NCBI GenBank assembly: GCA_008828725.1
Contig: MEHQ01000321.1
Location: 1-64,000 of the forward strand
Source of the DNA: Saccharina japonica
Lineage: Eukaryota; Sar; Phaeophyceae; Laminariales; Laminariaceae
Reading direction: 5' to 3'
Length of the DNA stretch: 64,000 nt
Part shown: piece after piece, positions 23,701-32,700 of the stretch
How positions within the stretch are numbered: position 1 is the stretch's first letter
Layout of the letters: every line of letters starts with the position of its first letter
The notes under the pieces: model-generated
Told to the model about the DNA's origin: nothing
Seen by the model: the letters and a program-made list of their open reading frames with translations, nothing else
The model's database searches: none
Position numbers and translations under genes: made by a program

Positions 23701-26700
23701 TACAGATAGGTCACCTATAGATATATCATCTAGATCATTTCGCTCGTTTAGATTCTAGCCTGTCGTGAGGAGATGCTGTGCAGGATATGTATAAATCAGT
23801 ACATACCCAACCCAGGAAGTATTTGTTATTGACAGATCGTGCAGGCTATACGGCTCCCACCCCGCAATGTGGGCTAAACCATACAGATCATACAGATCAG
23901 GGATCTATCTTGGGAAGCGTGATATATCTGCCCCAGGTGTCAAATGTTTGCAGCAGTGAAAAGAGACAAGGCACCTGCTTCTAGTCCGCGTTTTTTAGGA
24001 CAGGTTTGAGGAGAACTTGAGAAGTACCCACACCTCGAATAGATCATCTACAGATATATCATCTACAGATAGATCGTCTACAAGTAGATAATCTACACAT
24101 AGATCATCTGCAGATAGATCATGGTCTAGATCATCTAGTTCCTCAACTGCCCTTGTGATAAGTTCCGAAGGAGCTGTACAGCACGGATTCCACCCAGTAA
24201 GCATGCGCCACGTAGACCATGTGGACTAAACGGGTCCCGCCCGGTAACACGACGAGCTAAATAAGATGCACAAGATAGACCGAATAGAACTGCCTTGAAA
24301 GGTCTACTGCTTAAATGTCATGAAGTGGGAATGTTTTATCTGATCTGTAGATGATCTATCTGTAGATGATCTATGGGAGAATAAAGAAAGGATCTGTCTT
24401 GAAAGGTCTACATCATCAAGTGGGAATGATGCATCTAATATATTTGATATATCTGTAGATGATCTGTAGATGATCTGTAGATGATCTGTAGATGATATGT
24501 AGATGATCGGTGTGTCCAAGGTGTGAAAGTATCACAAACGCACCTCGGTGAGCTTGAGGCGGTTGAACAGGGCAGGGGCGATGTTGTTGGCCTTGGCCGC
24601 CGCGAGGTCTCTCGCGTTCGCCCGCATGATCTCCGCCGTCTTGGACAGAAGCGCTTCCGCCACCTTGGTAAGGATGCCGGCTCGCTCCTCGCTGCAGAGA
24701 TAGAGGGAGAGGGAGAGGGAGAAGGAGCGGCAGCGGGAGCGGGAAGGAGAGACAGGAAGAGAGAGGGGGCACAAAGAAAACGGTTGCAGTCAGAGATGTA
24801 AGCGGGAACATCGGTCCCTTGAAACGCTCCGCGTGTGCGAGGCGAAGCCTACCACTACCACCACCACCACCATCGCCACCACTTCATCAACATCTACCAC
24901 CACCCTATCAATACCAATACAAACATCAACATCAACAACAACAATAAAACTACCAACACCAACACCAACACCAACAACACCAACACCAACAACACCAACA
25001 CCAACAACACCAACAACAACACCACCAGCACCACAACACAACACAACACAACACAAACATAACACAACACAACACAAACACACCGCACCTCTCGAGCGCA
25101 CAGAGCATCCGCCCGCCGACCCGGGCCCCCTCAGCCTGCCTGACGATCATGTCGTCCGTCCCTTCCTCCTCATCGCTGTCCTCAAACAACCCGGGGTTGG
25201 AGCAGAACAACGTTCCCACCCTTGCAAAAACGAAAAGAAAAAAAAAAACGAAAGAAGAACAAAAACGAGCGTAAATAATCACGCAAAAATTGCCGCGCAC
25301 TGAAACAAAGGCCTCAAGCCTTTAAAAAAAACCAGCAAGGCACGAACTACAGCAGTGGCTGTACGTAGTGGGAAGCGGGCAGAAGGCCCTCCTATACACG
25401 TGACTCCCGGATCTGAGGTACGACTATTTAGGGGGGGGAGAGAAAATGAAGGGCGAAGACATTGAATGGGGTGGGGGGGGGGGGGAAGGAAGCAAAGCCA
25501 AAAAAACTGATAATTTGAATAGAAGAGATCGTCGCAAAAAAAACGCGAACAACTATTAGAGTAACGAATTACCATCAGTTCGCGGTGAAAAATCTAATCT
25601 CTAGAGTGAGAGGAGTGGATACGAAATAGCATTATTTGTTCGTGTTGTTTTATTGGGGGGCGGGGGGCGGGCGGTGTACTATGTGTGCACGCCGTAGTCA
25701 TATGGATAGAACCCTCGCATCCCTACAATCGCCGGGACGCGAAGCACTTTGGGTTTTCACCAACAGGCAGGACATTGCTTTGCCAGCGCGAAACGCCGTG
25801 GCGGGTATTGCGGCGAGTGCGCATGGAGAGGTGAGCTGCATCTGCCTAAGAACCAGCTCTGAGGCATACTTGGCATATGAGACGAAGCTTCAAATGAGTT
25901 AATTTAATTTCCTGGTGTGGGCCACTTTCGGAGACAGCAATGCGGTTTTACTAATGTAACTGCCTCGCGGACGCCTTACCATATTACACTAGTGCCGTAC
26001 GACCATTCCCTTGTGCGGAGCAAAGGTTCTCCACCCCGCACAAATGATCGTACTCGACGCCGCTTGGGACCGCCAAAAAATAACAAAAAAAAAACGGCAC
26101 CCTGGTGTCTAGCTCACGCAGCGCAGTGGCGTGTTTTACAGCGTCGTTGCCAGTACGACGCCAACCAAACCTTATAATATGTATAGTTATGTTGTGAAAT
26201 TTCGCACCATTTTCGCAACTTTTTCTCTGCGTACGAGACTTTTCGGCAAACACGGCCTAAGTACCCGACATCGCAAGCCCGCCCGAACATTCGGTCGTTC
26301 CAAAACCGGGGTTTGGGCTCGATCGAGCTCTGTGGCTCGCGTGGCGGCGCTCGAAGTTTTTTCCCGCGGGAGTGGATAAGCCGATTTCCCAAGTGTTTTC
26401 TGGCATGAGTGCCGTGTTCTTAGTACGTACGTGCAGTAAATAATATTGCTCTTGTTTCCATTTTTTCTCTGGCCCTGTTTTGTTTCAGTCGTGCGTTTTT
26501 GTGTTGTTTTGCTCTGGGAGCACGTTGGAGCCACACACGCAGAGCAGCCCAGCACGAAGAGAACGTGTTACAAACAGTACAAACATCAATGTTACAACCT
26601 GCCACCCAGAAGTAGCGAGCAAGCAGCAGCAAGCCAGCAGCGCAGACATTAACCATGCGCATGCGGGCGGTACTCAGAGTCGCGCCTGTACCGTCACGAT

Positions 26701-29700
26701 GTTGCTTTGTAGAACGCCTGCGAAATTTCTGAGCCAATGAGTATGTTATCATACCTGCCAGTATCAATGTCATGTACGATCTTCCGCTGCTCCGAAACTT
26801 GTAACTAACCTTTGTTCATTAAACATACTTATAAACTGTTCGTTATCTTTTCCGGAGCAAAGGTTGTACAACATTGTGCGCCCGTGTTTGTTCGTACAGG
26901 CCGTAATAATATTGCTTTGTTTTCCACGTTTTTCTTGAGGCCTTGTTTTTGTTACAGTGTTTGGGTTTTGTGTGTGGTTTTTACCGGAGCTACCGTGAAG
27001 CACCCAAGAAGCGCCGCACCGAGAGAGCGTGTTACAACGTACCACTCATGGTTAAACCTGGATGTCAACTCACCGAATGTGAAGGCGCAGCAGCGCAGCA
27101 GCGAGGATTTACACCATGATGGGCGTACTAGTCGCGCTGATACCGTCACGAGTTGCTTTTATGTCGAAGCCTGCGATTTATCCGAGTCATGGTATGTATC
27201 ATCCTCAGATCACTGCCATGTAGCGAATCCTTCGATGGTCCGAAAATGAATACCCTTTGTTCATTAAAAGTATATATAGAACTGTCGTTATTTTCCGCGA
27301 CAAGTTGGACACATTGTGTGCTGTCGGAGACGATCGAATGATTGAACTGTACTTGTTGTTGGCTACGATTAGATTGACTTGTTCATAGCAGCCAGCAATC
27401 CGTCACCAAACACACCCAGCCCCATTTCCTGCTTGACTGTTGCTGTTTGATGCATCCATGTGGTATGCGTAGGTGCTCTGATGCTGACATCCGGAGCATG
27501 CGGTGGATTTACAGTGTTCCGGCGATTGGCTCCAAAACGGAAAATATTGTCTAGAAATAATCCGTAGCATGTGGCGTCGATTTCCCGACTTTGATACGTA
27601 TTAGAACTTGAGTTTCAATCGGAGATGCGTTTTTCTTTTTTTGCTTGCAGTACAAAGTAGTCTGTTTTCAATGTTGTGATGTTTTCGGTACAGTACGGTT
27701 TAGAGTTGTAGGAATTATTGCTTGGTAGTATAGTCAAATGGTCACCATTGCCGTTTGTGGATGTAAGGCTTGATTTCGTTTCACCGCGCTGCTTTTTGTT
27801 TTTTTTTTATTTCAACTTTTCTTTGTATTACAAGTACGTTATATCAGCCCCTCCCTTCTTCGGAGCATCCTTTTCTACGTCTTCTGCAAATATGATCCCA
27901 CCACTACTGCACGGGCACTGTGTCCCATGTGTCACGTGTGCGTGCGTGTACGGTGTGTGCCGTGTGTCACGCGTGTGTATGCAGCGTGTCACGCTTGGAG
28001 TATTATTAAACCTTTTCTTGTTGGGAGTCCTCGGTTTTGTGCGGGATAGACCTTCCTTACCTTGAGCGCCACAGCAATTAAATATTGACAAACACAGAAC
28101 AGATTGTCCGAGTGAGTATACTCTACTTGGAGTATCGAGTATTTTTCCTTCTCCGAGTACTGAGAGTATTAAAGTACTGGTGCCTAAATACTCGGAGTAC
28201 TTGGAGTATGAGCAGTACTGAAGGCCCAAATACTCCGAGTACTGGGAGTATAAGCAGTACTTATACTCGAGTACAAGCAGTACTCGGAGTAAACACATCT
28301 AAATTACTCGGAGTACTCCGAGTATCGAGAGTATTGGACACCGAAATACTGCGAGTACACAAAGTACCTGAAGTATTTTTTTCTCGGAAATACTCTAATT
28401 ATACTCCGAGGTAATGGGAGCATCTGTGATTTTTTAAATGCTACAAACGCCAGTCACCACATACATGTTCCCAGGACCTGGGAGGAATGACGGCCGAGTC
28501 TTTAAAATGATGCAAAGATGCTCCTGACTTACTTCACACTCCGAGTATACTCCGAGTATCGAGTACATTTCGTACTCCGAGTACTTAAGAGTATCAGAGT
28601 ATTAGCGGCCTGAATACTCGGAGTACTTGGAGTATGAGCAGTACTGAAGCCCCAAATACTCGGAGTACAAGGAGTACCCGCAGTATCGGACCCCGAAATA
28701 CTCCGAGTAAAGCAGTATCGAGAGTGTTCATACCCGAAATACTCCGAGTACGAGCAGTATCCGGAGTATCGAACCCCGAAATACTCCGAGTACACGAAGT
28801 ACCTGAAGTAATGTATCTCCAATACTCGGGACTTTACTCCAAGGTACTCGGACAACCTGTTCAAACATGATAACATGTTTGGCGGGATCTCTAAGAACGA
28901 TCGAGTCAATAGTAACGGTTCCACCATATTTCGAGTATATTTTATCCCCAAAAATGCAGGTGCAAATAAATCTAAAAAGGTCTACTCACATTTATTTATG
29001 TACAGTAATACGCAGATACTCAAAAACGTCGTATTTATGTACTATACATACATTATGATATGCGTAGTAGGTTTTCGATTCGTCCTTGCGCCACTCCCCT
29101 AGGCATGTCCCGGAGGGGAACCTTGTATATGATATATTTATAGGTATGGGGGGGGTATCGGGAAGGGAATTACGAGCACAGTTTGTAGTGCAAAACAAAA
29201 CAAGCATGGTGGTTTCGAACAAACTTTTCATCGTGTGTTACATTTTCATACCAGGTATGCATATATAAATATATTTTAAAAATTAAAAAAACAACAGCTG
29301 TGAGCTCGAGGATTTCATATACATCTGGTACAGCATATGCTACAGTATATATTAATAGTAGTCAAGTAGCATACGATTTAGGTAACACCTGTGTACAGCT
29401 TCGTAGTACTTGAAGTATGTATGATACCGTATGGTAGAAGGTTTTCCCCGCTCACCTTTCCCCGCAGACGATCCTCTCGATGGAGAGAGGGTTGATGCCA
29501 CTGGCGATGACGACAGAGGGGACCCCACCGGACACGGCCCGAGTAGCCGCGCGAATCTTCGCGCCTGCACCACCGCCGCCACCCCAGGGCAGACCAAACA
29601 AAATCGAAACAAGAAGCATCAGGCAGGGGGAAAAAAAAAGAAAGAAAAAAAGTAAATGTTAAATTGTTCAGACAGCAACAATACGTGAATGCACATATCA

Positions 29701-32700
29701 TATATATACGACGAAGTACATAATATATCGCTGTGAAAAAAAAAACTGAAAAACGAATTTTAAGGCTTAAAAAACAGCGCAAAAGTGAAAAAGAAGAAAT
29801 ATATATATTAAATACGCACATAAAACATAAACTACGTACTGCTGTATCGACGAAAAAAGCAAGCAAGCAAGCAAACCAAGTTTTACTCATATTAATAGTA
29901 CAAACACAGCTCTTCTTCCCTTACTTAATTCGACGCCGCCATCCATATGAAAGAAAGTCCGCCTCAGAAGCGGTTATTTTTTACCATAGTAGGATGCAGC
30001 TCGCGCTCCATGCGACTCGCCGAACACTTCACGGTTATCCGCGCTTGGTGTAAGCAAAATGCCTGCCTGGTCGGTGAAACCCGCCCCAGCATTGTGGGGA
30101 TGCGAAGGGGCTACGGTCATTCGACGATTACCGCCATTCATGGCATGCGGCTAATGAGTAGACCCCCCCCCCCCCCCCCCCCCCGCCTCTAACTAGGAGT
30201 AGGAACGGTGCCACGGCTTGAAAGGGGTGCGAGGGTCTGCTATGGTCGTACGACTACGGCCATGCATGACATGCGGCTGATGACTACCCCCCCCCCTACC
30301 CGACTCCGTCTCGAAAGGAATGCGTGGTCAATGGTCAAATCACGAAGGCAAGCAACAAATGAGTACGCCCCCGACTATGGCCATGCACGACCTGAGTACA
30401 CCCCCCACACCCCCCCACCGATAGCTTCGTCTCGAAAGGGATGCGTGGTGGTAAATGACTAAGGCAAGCAACGAATGAGTACGCCCCCCCCCCCCTGCCC
30501 TCTATAAACATATAAACATATGATATATGTATAGGTTGGGTTGGCGTCGGTTGGCAACGACGCTGTAAAACACGCCTCTCACTGCGTGAGCTAGACAACC
30601 AGGGTACCTTTTTTTTTTAGGCGGTCACCAAAGCTGGCGCTCTTTTAGATCATTTGTGCGGGGTGGAGAACCTTTGCCCCGCACAAGGGGGATGATTGTA
30701 TCACGTAGTGTGCATATAGTAAGGCACCCAGAGGCAGATACATAGTAATACCCATTGCTGTCTCTGGAAGTGACCACACCAGAAATTAAATTAACTCATT
30801 GAAGCTGTCGTCCATATGCAAGTCCGCCCCAGAGGCAGTTCTTAGCAGGATGCAGCTCACCCTCCATGCGACTCGCCCAATACCTCACGGCGCTTCGCGC
30901 TTGGTGCAAGCAATGTCTGCCTGGTTGGTGAAAACCCAACGTGCTCCGTCCCGGCATTGTAGGGATGCGAGGGTCTATGGTCATATGACTACGGCCGTGC
31001 ACGACATGAGTACACCCCCCCCCCCCCTGTGTTTCCTCTCACCCATTCCACCACGGCCACCGGAGCTCTTTTCGCCGATCATGAGCTCGTGCTTGTGGGG
31101 GTCGAATGTGTGGAAGATCTGTCAAGAGCCATTAAAGAGGAGGACACAACGTTTCAAGGTTTACAAGATGTTTATTCGGGGGAGCAGCTTTACAGCATAT
31201 GATGAGATTCACAGCATACCAGGTATATGATGAGATTCACAACCTGATGAGGTCCACGACATGATGAGATTCACAATATGATCAGATTCGGAACATGATA
31301 TTACAATATGAGATCACAAATACTGTTGCTAAGGCTAAAGGCTAAGGCTAAGGCTAAGGCTAAGCTCAGGCAGTAGTTAAGGCCAAGGCTAACGCTAAGG
31401 CTAACCCTACACCCAAGGCCCAAGGCTAAGGCATAGGCTCAGCCTAAGGCTCAGGCTCAGACGAAGCTGAGGGTAAACTCAGGCAAAGGCTGACTTTCAG
31501 GCTAAGGCTCAGGTTAAGCTCAGGCTAAGGCTAAGGCCAAGGATAAGGCAAAGGTTAAGGTTAAGCTAAGGCTAAGGCTAATATCAATGTTAATGCTAAG
31601 GCTAAAGCTATAGCTAAGGCCAAGATCTATATTCAGGCTCAAGCTTAGGGGTAAGCGTAAAGCTGAGGTTAAGGCCAAGACTAAGGCCAAGACTAAGTCT
31701 GAAGTCAAGGCTAAGGCTAGGGCTAAGACCAAAGTCAAGGCTAAGGCTAATACAAATACTAAGGTTAAAGACAAGTCTACGGCGAAAGCTAAGACCAAGC
31801 CTAAGACTAAATATAAGGTACGGCTACGGCTAAGGCTAAGGTTAAGACCAGGACTAACGCTAAAGTCAACACTAAGGCTAAGGGGGGGAAACATTGTTGG
31901 AATGCCGTACCTTGGCCCCCTCCTCGTCCGGATGTTTGTTGTACACGCCTTCCACGTCCGTCAGCATGATTAGCATCTTCGCATTCATCTGGCAGAAGGA
32001 GAGGAGGGGGAAAGAGGGCGGAGAGTCGGAGGAGCGGGGAGAGATTCCAGTCACACAAAATCACTGGAAAGACGAAAAAAAACGATGAATAGAACTAGCT
32101 AAAGTCACTGCCACGTCACCTCTTAATTTTGGAAACACAGAACTTTCGACCCCTAAACCTCCCCCGAATTTGTAACAAGTCGACAGAAACATCACCGTTG
32201 GTCACCCCAATACCAAAACAACCAACACCCCGCCGACAAGAAAATCATCGTAATCCTCCGCTCTACCCCTGCAACGCCTCCCTCGCCTGTCCCACCACTA
32301 GAGCGGCAACTAACCCCCCGTCCCTCTCCCGTCTCGAAATGGATGCGTGGTGAATGTGACTGACGCAAGCAGCGAATGAGTACGATCCCCCCCAACCCAC
32401 CCGTCCCGGCTTTGTAGGGATGCGAGGGTCGATCCTATGACCACCACACGACTACGGCCATGCATGACATGAATACACTCTCCCCCTCCCCCACCGCCAT
32501 GCAGGACATGAACGCCCCCCGTCCCGGCATTGTAGGGATGCAAGGGTCTATGGCCATACGACTACGGCCATGCATGAACATGAAGTACACCCCCCCCCCT
32601 GCACCCCTCTTTATGATGCCTCTCGCTTGCCTGTTCCGCCACCAGGGCGGCAAGGCCATCGTTGTCGCTGAACATGCCGTCCAGCTCGTAGCCCTCGTTG

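Noticed and set aside
31320..31885. Telomere-like hexamer array
   Set aside because: The consensus is CTAAGG/TTAGCC-type, not TTAGGG, it lies inside an intron, and it is heavily degenerate.
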